Origin: Flintibacter faecis
Lineage (GTDB): Bacteria > Bacillota > Clostridia > Oscillospirales > Oscillospiraceae
DNA: 64,000 bases
NCBI RefSeq assembly: GCF_014287875.1
Contig: NZ_JACOPN010000003.1
Coordinates: 186,001-250,000, forward strand
Direction of reading: 5' to 3'
This document shows positions 9,242 through 18,279 of this stretch, in pieces (the first letter of the stretch is position 1; each line of letters begins with the position of its first letter). Both the position numbers and the translations under genes were made by a program. The notes below the pieces were generated by a model. That model was not told the DNA's origin. It saw nothing but the letters and a program-made list of their open reading frames with translations, and did no database searches.

Positions 9242-9448
9242 AGCTCTCCCAAAGGGAGAGCCAAGACTGCCAAAAAAGCCTGTCATTGCGAGGAGGCCCA
9301 ACGGGCCGACGTGGCAATCCGTTTCAAAAAGCCATGGTTATCAGCATATTTTTGGTTTTTGAGTTACGGATTCCCACGTCGCTTCGCTCCTCGGAATGAC
9401 AGAAGCGGGTTTATCGGCACGCTGAGCTCTCCCAAAGGGAGAGCCAAG
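9242..9448. repeat. palindromic mobile repeat, copy 1, with duplicated hairpin target
   Basis: The core (about 9266-9424) has imperfect inverted ends built on TCATTGCGAGGAGGC and its complement-like right half. It is flanked by 24-bp direct repeats (9242-9265 and 9425-9448), each a self-complementary hairpin sequence (GCTCTCCC-AAA-GGGAGAGC type). The left flank continues into another palindrome (CACGGC..GCCGTG, near 9225-9240), a second repeat family. Copies 2 and 3 are near 23.4 and 51.2 kb. The element separates dgt from dnaG. Confidence 0.85.
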
Positions 9449-9487
9449 ATCACGAACTATGACGATCAAAGGAAGGAGAAGAGTCGT

Positions 9488-11247
9488 TTGCCCATTCCCG
9501 AGCGTTTTTTAGACGAGCTCATGGCCCGCACGGATATTGTGGACCTGGTGTCAGAGTCGGTTCGGCTGACCAAAAAGGGCAGCAGCTATTGGGGCTGTTG
9601 TCCCTTCCACAGCGAAAAGACCCCCTCCTTCCACGTGGTCCCCGACCGGCAGATCTACAAGTGCTTCGGCTGCGGAAAGGGCGGCGGGGCCATCAACTTC
9701 GTCATGGAGCTGGAGAACCTCTCCTTCTGGGATGCGGTGTCCGTGCTGGCCAAGCGGGCGGGCATGACCATGCCGGAGAGCTTTGGCGGCTCCCCCGACG
9801 CCCAGAAGCGGCGAGAGAAGATGCTGGAGCTGAACCGCCGGGCCGCTCTGGCCTTTCACCGCTGGCTCTATGCCCCGGAGGGGGCCCACGGGCTGGACTA
9901 TCTCCGCCGGCGTGGGCTGTCCCCCGGCACCCTCACCCGGTTCGGCCTGGGCTTTGCCCCGGACACTTGGGACGCTCTCATCCAGGAGATGGCCAAGCAG
10001 GGCTATGACAAGCGGGACCTGCTGGACGCGGGACTGGCCGTGAGCAATAAGGACGGCCGCATCTATGACCGCTTCCGCAACCGGGTCATTTTCCCCATCA
10101 TCGACGTGCGGGGGGGTGTCATCGGCTTCGGCGGCCGGGTGATGGACGACTCCACCCCCAAATACCTCAACTCCCCGGACACGCCGGTATACAACAAAAG
10201 CCGGAACATCTTCGCCCTGAACATCGCAAAAAAATCAAAAGCGGGCCGGGTCATCCTCACCGAGGGCTATATGGACACCATCGCCCTGCATCAGGCGGGG
10301 TTTGACAACGCAGTGGCCTCTCTGGGCACCTCCCTCACCGAGGAGCACGCCCAGCTGCTCTCCCGCTACTTCAAAGATGCCATTCTCTCCTACGACGGGG
10401 ACGGGGCCGGCATCGCCGCCGCCCAGCGGGCCATCCCGATCTTGGAAAAAGCGGGGCTCAAGGTTCGGGTCCTGCGGGTCACCGGGGCCAAGGACCCGGA
10501 CGAGTTCATCAAGACACATGGCCGGGATGCCTTTGCCCGTCTGCTGGATAAGAGCGAAAACCAGGTGGATTACCGTCTGGCCCAGCTGCAAAGCAAATTC
10601 GACCTGACGGACGATGCCCAGAAAGTGGCCTTTTTGCAGGAGGCCGCCCAGCTCATCGCCGCCCGGCCCAGCGCCGTGGAGCGGGAGATCTATGGCGGCC
10701 ACGCCGCCCAGATGGCCGGAATCACTTCAGAGTCCATGGCACAGGAGGTCTCCCGTGCCCTGCGCCATCGTCTGCGAAAGGAAAAAAAGCAGCAGGAGCG
10801 CCGGGACCTGGCCCCCGCTGCCCAGCTGCAGCCCAAGGCCCGCAGCCTGCGCTATGACAACATCCGCTCTGCCCGGGCGGAGGAGGGTGTTCTGCGGCTG
10901 CTGCTGCTGGACCCGGCATTACTCAGCCGGATGGATGATCTGGAGGGACAGGAGTTCTCCTCCCCCCTGCTGGGCCGTGCCTTCGATGCCCTGCGGGGCC
11001 AGGCCCAACAGGGTCTGTCCCCTAATCTGGCCTCTCTGGCCCAGATCTTTACCGGTGAGGAGATGGATCACCTGGCCCAGGTGGCCAGCCAGCCCGAGTC
11101 GGCCGCCAACGGCCCCCGTGCCCTGACCGACTACATATCCATCATCCGGGGTGAGGGGCTGCGCCGCAGCCAGGAGCAGGGGGATGACCTGCTGCTGGCC
11201 ATGCAAAAGAAATATCAAAAATCAAAAGCATATATGGAGGAAAAACC

Positions 11248-11251
<4 letters not shown>
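9488..11251 (+). CDS. dnaG: DNA primase
   Basis: The 587-residue primase lays RNA primers at the replication fork. It has the N-terminal zinc ribbon (C38-x2-H41-x17-C59-x2-C62), the RNA polymerase/TOPRIM domain ([33 protein letters not shown] with acidic Mg2+ ligands) and a C-terminal DnaB-binding region. The TTG at 9488 is chosen: GGAG lies 9 nt upstream and the protein then starts [11 protein letters not shown] as expected; reading further upstream enters the repeat element. It overlaps rpoD by 4 nt (ATGA), so translation is coupled. Confidence 0.94.
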
Positions 11252-12570
<1,319 letters not shown>

Positions 12571-12724
12571 GCATTTCATTGGGGTAAAAAATTTAAAAAT
12601 TTAAGTAAAAAATTTTTTCGAGGACTTTTGTCGCAAACTGCTTGAAAATCTTCGGATAAGTAAAAGTTCAGAAAACACACTTTTGTCGTTTTGAATTTGT
12701 AAAACAGAATCTGATTTCACAGAT

Positions 12725-12780
12725 ACACCCCCTTCGGGTCTGACAGCGATTGGCTGTTTGGTCCGAAGGGGGTGTTCTTG
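12725..12780 (+). terminator. rpoD terminator
   Basis: A 13-bp stem (12725-12737 with 12763-12775) enclosing a 25-nt loop is followed by a T-rich run. The 150 nt between rpoD and this stem are very AT-rich and contain no gene. Confidence 0.75.
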
Positions 12781-12922
12781 TTTATATCAATTTTCGGCGA
12801 TATTGAATTCGCTGTGCACAATATGGCCAGCCCGTCCCCGCTGTTCGGCTGGCAATCGCGGCTTTCCAATTATGTCCTCGTTCACAACGTAAGTGCTTAA
12901 TAATCACCCACCTACAAAATTA

Positions 12923-12952
12923 CGGCGGGCCCGGTTAAGTTCGGGTCCGCCG
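12923..12952 (-). terminator. terminator of the left IS66 fragment
   Basis: An 11-bp GC-rich stem (12923-12933 with 12942-12952, one mismatch) is followed on the minus strand by TAATTTTG, just beyond the transposase stop codon. Confidence 0.65.
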
Positions 12953-12963
12953 CTGGTATGATA

Positions 12964-13200
12964 TCAGGTTTTCCTTTTTCTCAAAACCTCGCGTCCCTGG
13001 ACATCTGGATGCCACGGCATGAGACGCTCCAGTTCTTCGTGAGACGGAGATTTTCCCTTGCCTGGCAGTAGGCTAAGAACCCTCAGCAGATAATCATAAG
13101 GCTCAAGGTCGTTAGCCTTCGCCGTCTCTACGATCGAGTATACGATGGCGCTGGATTCTGCACCCTTCACACTGTCACAAAACAGCCAGTTCTTCCGGTT
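12964..13200 (-). pseudogene. IS66-family transposase C-terminal fragment
   Basis: Reading from the junction, the fragment encodes NRKNWLFCDSVKGAESSAIVYSIVETAKAN.. in pieces, then LLRVLSLLPG and LMPWHPDVQG, the hallmarks of the IS66 TnpC C-terminus. About 78 of roughly 500 residues remain, without the DDE catalytic core. A GTG at 13170 can serve as an artificial start but has no support. Confidence 0.75.
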
Positions 13201-13216
13201 ATGTGCTTAAGAGCAT

Positions 13217-13444
13217 AACCGGAAAAACTGGCTCTTCGCCAATACCCCTGGTGGTGCTCAGTCCAGCAGTGTGATCTACAGTCTGATTGAAACGGCGAAA
13301 GAAAGTGGGCTGGATCCGTACCGCTATCTGACATGGCTGCTGACCAACGCACCGATTCTGGCCGCCAGGGACGATAGCCGGGCGGACAAGTTCCTGTCAG
13401 CCAACGCCCCGGTAGACTGCCATTCTTTACAACAGAACTCCTGA
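13217..13444 (+). pseudogene. second IS66-family transposase C-terminal fragment
   Basis: The plus-strand fragment encodes NRKNWLFANTPGGAQSS, then VIYSLIETAKESGLDPYRYL and a Pro-rich tail. It is homologous to, but clearly diverged from, the minus-strand fragment, so the two came from different IS66 members rather than from one inverted duplication. The catalytic domain is missing. Confidence 0.75.
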
Positions 13445-13448
13445 TTTG

Positions 13449-13484
13449 AAATGGACCGTCTCAACGAGTACGGTCCATTTTTGC
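13449..13484 (+). terminator. terminator of the right IS66 fragment
   Basis: An 11-bp perfect stem (13449-13459 with 13470-13480) ends in a T5 run, 5 nt after the transposase stop. Confidence 0.8.
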
Positions 13485-13621
13485 ACCTATTTGACGCTTA
13501 CGTATCAAAGTGACTAAAACGGAATATGACTTTGCTCGATATCTGACCGAGAACGACCTTGCAGCCTAAAAGCAAGGGCAGGAGATCATATTGATCCCCT
13601 GCCCGCCGACGCAAGAGGAAG

Positions 13622-13738
13622 GACACTATCCAGATGATTGCTACATCCGAGATTCGTATTTCGGTATTGGTGAACAAGGACGATGCAAACCGCGCCATCA
13701 AAGTGGTGCACGATAAGTTCTTCGGCAACGAGGACTGA
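13622..13738 (+). pseudogene. displaced C-terminal end of aspartate kinase
   Basis: Thirty-eight codons read DTIQMIATSEIRISVLVNKD and end AIKVVHDKFFGNED, the last ACT strand-helix of an aspartokinase. No upstream kinase sequence is attached. The main body of an aspartokinase lacking this part is encoded on the opposite strand at 16058-17020, so the two are likely halves of one gene split by rearrangement. A hairpin (13576-13604) of unknown role lies just upstream. The 13502-13575 stretch has no recognisable gene. Confidence 0.7.
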
Positions 13739-13761
13739 CCGATCGGTCTTTCCTTTTTTGA

Positions 13762-13809
13762 AGCAGCGTGTTATACTACGGAAAATAGTGTAACGCGCTG
13801 CTTTTTTTC
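13762..13809 (+). terminator. terminator behind the aspartate kinase tail
   Basis: A GCAGCG..CGCTGC stem with a T7 run (13803-13809) lies 24 nt past the kinase stop. It was probably the original lysC terminator and now precedes the Sel1 gene. Confidence 0.7.
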
Positions 13810-13833
13810 AGCAGGCGGAAGGAGTTGGAAACG

Positions 13834-15849
13834 ATGATCTATCACTGCGAGGATCACACCTGTAATTATTGGGATGAAGGCGAAAAGCTGCCGGAACGCT
13901 GTCCGCAGTGCGGCCGGAAATTGCTGCGCGCCAACGAGGCCGATATGACCGGAGATGATTGGACGGCTTTAGGCAACACCCTTTGGGATGCAGAGGCATC
14001 GGATAAAAAGCGCATGGTGGATTGTTTTCGGAAAGCTGCATATCTCGGCAGCGCATGGGGCGTATGCAATCTGGGCATCTGCATGGAGCAGGGAAACGGC
14101 GTGGAGGCGGATCCGGTTCAGGCTTTTTGGCTTTATCAGCAGGCGGTGGAAATGGGGAGCCTGAATGCGGTGTGCTGCTTGGGCGTGTGCTATCAATACG
14201 GCATCGGCACGGCTCCGGACGCGAAACAGGCTGCCGAGTTATACTGCAAGGCGGCGGAATACGGTTCGCCCCGCGGACAGATGCTGCTCGCCCACGCCTT
14301 CCACGACGGGATCGGCGTGGAAGCCGACGCTGCCGAGGCCGTGTACTGGGTGCGCGCGGCGGCGTATCAGCGTTACGGTGAAGGTATGCACCGGCTGGGC
14401 GTATGCTATGAATACGGCGACGGCGTGGAGCAAAACTGGGAGCGTGCTGTGCATTGGTTCCGCGAGGCGGCAGAGAGTGGCGTGAGCGCGGCAATGGCGG
14501 ATCTGGGATACTGCTATGAAAAGGGCTGCGGCGTGGAACAGAGTTGGGAGCAGGCCTTTTCCTGGTATCGCAGAGGTGCGGAGTGCGGCGATCCGGTTAG
14601 CATGTGCAATCTTGGCTGGTGCTATAAAATGGGATATGGCGTGGAGCAGAATTGCCAGGAAGCCATAAAATGGTATGAGCAGGGCGCACAGTGTGGCGAT
14701 TTGCAATCCATGCATAATCTGGCACGCTGCTACGAGCGCGGCGAAGGCGTGGAACAGAACGAAGACAGGGCGCTTTACTGGTATCGCCGCAGTGCCGAAG
14801 GCGGCCACGGCGGTGCCATGTGCAATCTTGGCTGGTGCTATAAAAGGGGATATGGCGTGGAGCAGAATTTGCAGGAAGCCGTAAAATGGTATGAGCAGGG
14901 CGCACAGTGTGGCAATTTGCAATCCATGCATAATCTGGCATGCTGCTACGAGCGCGGCGAAGGCGTGGAACAGAACGAAGACAGGGCGTTTTACTGGTAT
15001 CGCCGCAGTGCCGAAGGCGGCAACGGCGATTCTATGTGCAATCTTGGCCGGTGCTATAAAAGGGGATATGGCGTGGAGCAGAATTGGCAGGAAGCCATAA
15101 AATGGTATGAGCAGGGCGCACAGTGTGGCAATTTGCAATCCATGCATAATCTGGCATGCTGCTACGAGCGCGGCGAAGGCGTGGAACAAAATATGACGGA
15201 AGCGATCCGTTGGTATACTGCTGCCGCCGAGGGCGGAAATGCTGATGACATGTATAATCTCGGCTGGCAGTACGACCACGGCGAAGGCGTGGAACAGGAT
15301 ATGAAAAAGGCAATTTGCTGGTACGAACGAGCAGCAGAGCAGAACCACCCGGCTGCCATGAATAGCCTGGGCGAATGTTATGCGATGGGACGGGGCGTGC
15401 CGCGGGATTTGGAAACGGCCATGGAATGGTATCGCCGCGCGGCGGAGCTGGGCGAAGCCATGGCGGATTACAACATGGGATGGCATTTGGAGCAGGCAGG
15501 GAAGCTGTCTGAGGCGTATGCCCATTACCGCAAAGCTGCCGATGGGAATGACGACAGCGCCTGGTGGGCGTTGGGGCGTTTTTATGAAAACGGCGTCGTC
15601 GTTGCGCAGGACGGAAAGGAAGCGCGCCGCTGCTATGAAACTGGCGAGAAATTGGGCAGTGTGAAATGCAAAATGCGCTTGGCGCGCTGCAAGCTTTTGG
15701 GTATCGGTGGCCGCAGGGCAAAGAATGCCGGTTTGGATCTATGCCGTCAGGCGTTGGAATTGGCAAAGGAGAGCAGCGAAAAAGAGGATTACGGCTATGA
15801 AGCCGAAATGAATCTTTTGCGGCGTACCATTGCGGAAAACGAATCATAA
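13834..15849 (+). CDS. Sel1-repeat (tetratricopeptide-like) protein with N-terminal zinc ribbon
   Basis: The 671-residue cytoplasmic protein starts with a Cys pattern (CEDHTC .. CPQCGRK, residues 5-32) typical of a small zinc ribbon, followed by about 16 Sel1-like repeats of 36 residues (A-x2-LG-x-CY-x-x-G-x-GVEQ..A..WY..AAE.G). No signal peptide is seen. Sel1 proteins are scaffolds for protein contacts; partners are unknown. AAGGAG lies 9 nt before the ATG at 13834. The middle repeats are almost identical at the DNA level (216-bp period). Base and codon use (GCGGCG, fewer CCC/GGG runs) differ from the neighbouring core genes, and it sits between mobile-element scars, so it was probably acquired. 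Confidence 0.85.
   Translation: MIYHCEDHTCNYWDEGEKLPERCPQCGRKLLRANEADMTGDDWTALGNTLWDAEASDKKRMVDCFRKAAYLGSAWGVCNLGICMEQGNGVEADPVQAFWLYQQAVEMGSLNAVCCLGVCYQYGIGTAPDAKQAAELYCKAAEYGSPRGQMLLAHAFHDGIGVEADAAEAVYWVRAAAYQRYGEGMHRLGVCYEYGDGVEQNWERAVHWFREAAESGVSAAMADLGYCYEKGCGVEQSWEQAFSWYRRGAECGDPVSMCNLGWCYKMGYGVEQNCQEAIKWYEQGAQCGDLQSMHNLARCYERGEGVEQNEDRALYWYRRSAEGGHGGAMCNLGWCYKRGYGVEQNLQEAVKWYEQGAQCGNLQSMHNLACCYERGEGVEQNEDRAFYWYRRSAEGGNGDSMCNLGRCYKRGYGVEQNWQEAIKWYEQGAQCGNLQSMHNLACCYERGEGVEQNMTEAIRWYTAAAEGGNADDMYNLGWQYDHGEGVEQDMKKAICWYERAAEQNHPAAMNSLGECYAMGRGVPRDLETAMEWYRRAAELGEAMADYNMGWHLEQAGKLSEAYAHYRKAADGNDDSAWWALGRFYENGVVVAQDGKEARRCYETGEKLGSVKCKMRLARCKLLGIGGRRAKNAGLDLCRQALELAKESSEKEDYGYEAEMNLLRRTIAENES
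14602..15187 (+). repeat. 216-bp tandem DNA repeats in the Sel1 gene
   Basis: ATGTGCAATCTTGG recurs at 14602, 14818 and 15034, exactly 216 nt apart, with two full units and about 150 nt of a third nearly identical. Each unit encodes two Sel1 repeats (72 residues). Confidence 0.9.
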
Positions 15850-15937
15850 AGGACGAAAAAAGGGACGCTTCGGCGCAATGTCATGATGCCGGGGTCAAAA
15901 GTATAGGAAATTTCTGAAAATGGAATAATTCGCAGCC

Positions 15938-16092
15938 AACCTTACCACCCCCAAATCTATTGTGTTATAATGGTTATAGATTTGGGGGTGGTAAGGTTTA
16001 TGTCATTTAAAGTAAACAGCAGCCAGCAAATATCTTTCAATGACAGTGTATTTTCACTTACTGCTCGCGAAAAAAAGGCACTTGATGATGCT
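15938..16092 (+). mobile_element. 5' end of an IS1182-like element, truncated
   Basis: A perfect 23-bp inverted repeat (15938-15960 and 15976-15998) frames a 15-nt loop containing TATAAT (15966-15971). The right arm covers the ribosome binding region of an ATG at 16000, which opens MSFKVNSSQQISFNDSVFSL and TAREKKAL, the N-terminus I associate with DUF772/IS1182-type transposases. After about 30 codons the sequence runs into the aspartate kinase gene in the opposite orientation. Family assignment is from memory of the N-terminus only. Confidence 0.6.
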
Positions 16093-17020
16093 CCAGACAG
16101 GACAGGGTCTTGCGAACATAGCCCACCATGGCGTTCATCTTTTCTTTCTCGATGAGGATGATGGAGAACCCCTTGCGGCCCGCCACGCCGGTGACCGGGT
16201 TTTCGTGGAGGACATTCTCAGAGCGGATCCAGGTGCCTGCCGCTTCGGGGTGGAAGGTATTGCAGATGTGGATGGGGATACCGGCGTCCCAGGCGGGGCG
16301 GACAGCGTCCTCGTGCAGCACAGTCGCGCCCTGGTAGGTCATCTCCTGCAGCTCCGCATAGGTGATGGCGGGAATGGTGACAGCCTGTGATACGATGCGG
16401 GGATCGGCGGTCAGCATACCATCCACGTCCGTCCAGTTTTCATAGACATCCGCGCCCATGGCGGCGGCTACCAAAGCGCCGGAAATATCGCTGCCGCCGC
16501 GGCTGAAGGTGTGCACCTGCCCGTCCGGCATGGCACCATAATATCCGGGCAGCACCGCGTGCTCCAATCCCCCCAGTTTCTCCTGAAGCGCCTGCTTCGT
16601 GCGGCGGCGATCCAACCGTCCCTTTTCATCGAAAAAGACGCAGAACTCGGTATCCACAAAGGGCCAGTCCAGATAGGCGGCCATGATCCGCGCGGAGAGA
16701 TACTCACCGCAGGATGCCATGTAGTCCGCGTTGTGGGGCTCATTTCTCATCTCCGCGTAATCCGCAGACAGGTCCAGCGTGATGCCCAGTTCACGGATGA
16801 TCTCCTCAAAGCGTTCCTCAATGGGGAGAAAATCCCTGGGGGCACCGGAGGATTGGAAGCGGATGAGCATATCGGTGATCTTAATGTCCTCCGAAAACCG
16901 CTTTCCGGGAGCGGAGACCACCACAAAGCGGCGTTCCGGGTTTGAGCGAATGATCTCGGCAGCGTGACGGATGTGCTGCGCGTCCGCCAGAGACGTGCCG
17001 CCAAACTTAACGGTAATCAT
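16058..17020 (-). pseudogene. aspartate kinase, C-terminally truncated
   Basis: The 320-residue frame holds a complete amino-acid-kinase domain (MITVKFGGTSLAD at the start, SRGGSDISGALVAAA and DGMLTADPRIV for substrate and ATP binding) and the start of the ACT region (GFSIILIEKEKMN). It then ends abnormally after EHHQVPF, where an IS1182-like fragment is fused; about 110-130 residues including most ACT sequence are gone. Aspartokinases make aspartyl phosphate, precursor of aspartate semialdehyde. In this locus that intermediate would feed the carboxyspermidine route. Whether the truncated kinase is active is unknown. Confidence 0.8.
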
Positions 17021-17054
17021 GTAGCTTTTCCTTCTTTCGTTTCAGGCAGTGGAT

Positions 17055-17698
17055 TTAGCGGCCCAGCCGCGTTTTGAAATCATGATACCCAAATGTGCGG
17101 ATATTTTCAATTATGCCATTTTCACGAACTACCCAGATAGAGGGCAGAGACATCCCGTTGAAAGTGTTGTTTTTACAGGTGGTGTAGATCGCCATGTCGC
17201 CGAACACCAGGCGATCGCCCTCCCGCAGCGGCGCGTCAAAGCTGTAATCGCCGATAACATCTCCGGGCGGGTGATATGGTGTCCGCCGCCAAAGTTCAGC
17301 CACTTCATATTCGGCAGGATGTCTCCGAATTTCTTCGCCACGGCATCCAGGGTGGTCTCCAGCGCATCGGAATCCTGCTCGCAGAGGGTGTGGAAATGCA
17401 GTCCGTCCAGCAGCTCCACCAGTGATGGCGTCATGTGCGCATCCCACTGGGCGCGGGTGGTTCCCAAACGGCTGCCCGGCGCACAGGGGTCGTAAATCTC
17501 ATGACCTTCCTGGGTGGAACATTCCGGATTGATGCGTAATCCTACGCTTTTGCCGGCCGCCCTGGCGGCGGGGCCGAACCGTGCGCCGGGGCGGAAAGAG
17601 GTGGTGGAGTCAAAGGGAGCGCCAAAGAGAACGATGGAAGAATCCTCATAGCTGGCGTCGCAGCCGATAAAGGTTTCAATGTTTCGTTTCAAGGCCAT
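17055..17698 (-). pseudogene. agmatinase-carboxynorspermidine decarboxylase fusion remnant
   Basis: The frame opens as an agmatinase (MALKRNIETFIG, FGAPFDSTTSFRPGARFGPAA; residues 1-45) and passes in frame into carboxynorspermidine decarboxylase (GKSVGLRINPECS, YDPCAPGSRLG, LNFGGGHHITRP). It lacks most of the agmatinase and the PLP-lysine part of the decarboxylase. After GGGHHITRPE an internal deletion shifts the frame; the real C-terminus (GDVIGDYSFDAPL to the stop at 17055) continues in another frame. The start codon overlaps the speE stop (TAATG). Confidence 0.8.
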
Positions 17699-17998
17699 TA
17701 CGCTTCTACATCCACAAGCATATCCTCCAGGAAGGCCGGAAGCGCAAAGGCACCCACGTGCAATCTGGGGGTGTAGTAGCGGGTCCGCAGGTTCAGGGCG
17801 GACCAATTTTCAGCATTCAGGTCGTTGATGGGGTGGTATTTTTTGCTGGCAAAGCCAAACAGCCAGTAGCCCGCCGCGTAGGTGGGGATGTGGGCCTGAT
17901 AGACCTTGCTGATGGGGAACGTGTTCACGATACGCTTGTGGCTGCGCTGCATGGCCTCGGCATCCTCGGCATAGAAGGGGCTGCCTTGCTGGTTGATG
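17698..17998 (-). pseudogene. spermidine synthase C-terminal fragment
   Basis: About 100 codons encode NQQGSPFYAEDAEAM, then YWLFGFASKKYHP and TRYYTPRLHVGAFALP, the C-terminal half of an aminopropyltransferase (SpeE). The Rossmann core and decarboxylated-SAM site are missing, cut at about 17998 where a GGDEF fragment of opposite strand begins. It was the first surviving gene of a speE-speB-nspC-lysC operon. Confidence 0.8.
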
Positions 17999-17999
17999 A

Positions 18000-18214
18000 C
18001 CAGCGACCTGGACTATACCATCCGGGAGAAGGTGGATGCCATCAACCGGACCCTGGCCCACCAGAACGACGGTCTGCCCCAGGTATCCCTCAGCGCGGGC
18101 GCAGCCTTCTCTGACCGGTCCGCCCCTACAGGAACCATTTCCCAGAATGCAGACCAGGCCCTGTATCACCAGAAGAACAACGGAAGGGCCGGGTGCAGTT
18201 TCTATCAAAAATGA
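18000..18214 (+). pseudogene. GGDEF-domain C-terminal fragment
   Basis: About 70 codons encode VSLSAGAAFSD, NADQALYHQKNNGRAGCSFY and a stop, the final helices of a diguanylate cyclase domain. The GG(D/E)EF active site and any sensor domain are missing. It abuts the speE fragment, marking a deletion junction. Confidence 0.75.
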
Positions 18215-18279
18215 CCCTTGCCTTTTCCCTGATAGAATGGTATTTTATTGTGAGCCGGGATGAAACGCCCGGGAATCTT

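Larger units (their letters stand above)
12889..13501. mobile_element. head-to-head remnants of two IS66-family elements
   Basis: The segment is bounded by GTAAGTGCTT (12889) and its counterpart TTGACGCTTAC (ending 13501), both like IS66 right-end inverted repeats. Inside are the 3' ends of two different transposase genes pointing outward, joined at an inverted repeat (13184-13203 and 13214-13233, 19 of 20 matching). Each fragment keeps its own terminator hairpin. The 5' parts, accessory genes and a target duplication are missing. Confidence 0.7.

Noticed and set aside
9311..9487. N-terminal extension of dnaG into the repeat element (from an ATG at 9311)
   Set aside because: The extra 59 residues are encoded by the mobile repeat; a TTG with a good binding site at 9488 restores the normal primase start.
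16000..16155. A 61-codon frame extended from an upstream start as a complete small protein
   Set aside because: Its second half is the antisense of the aspartate kinase; only about 30 codons belong to the transposase.
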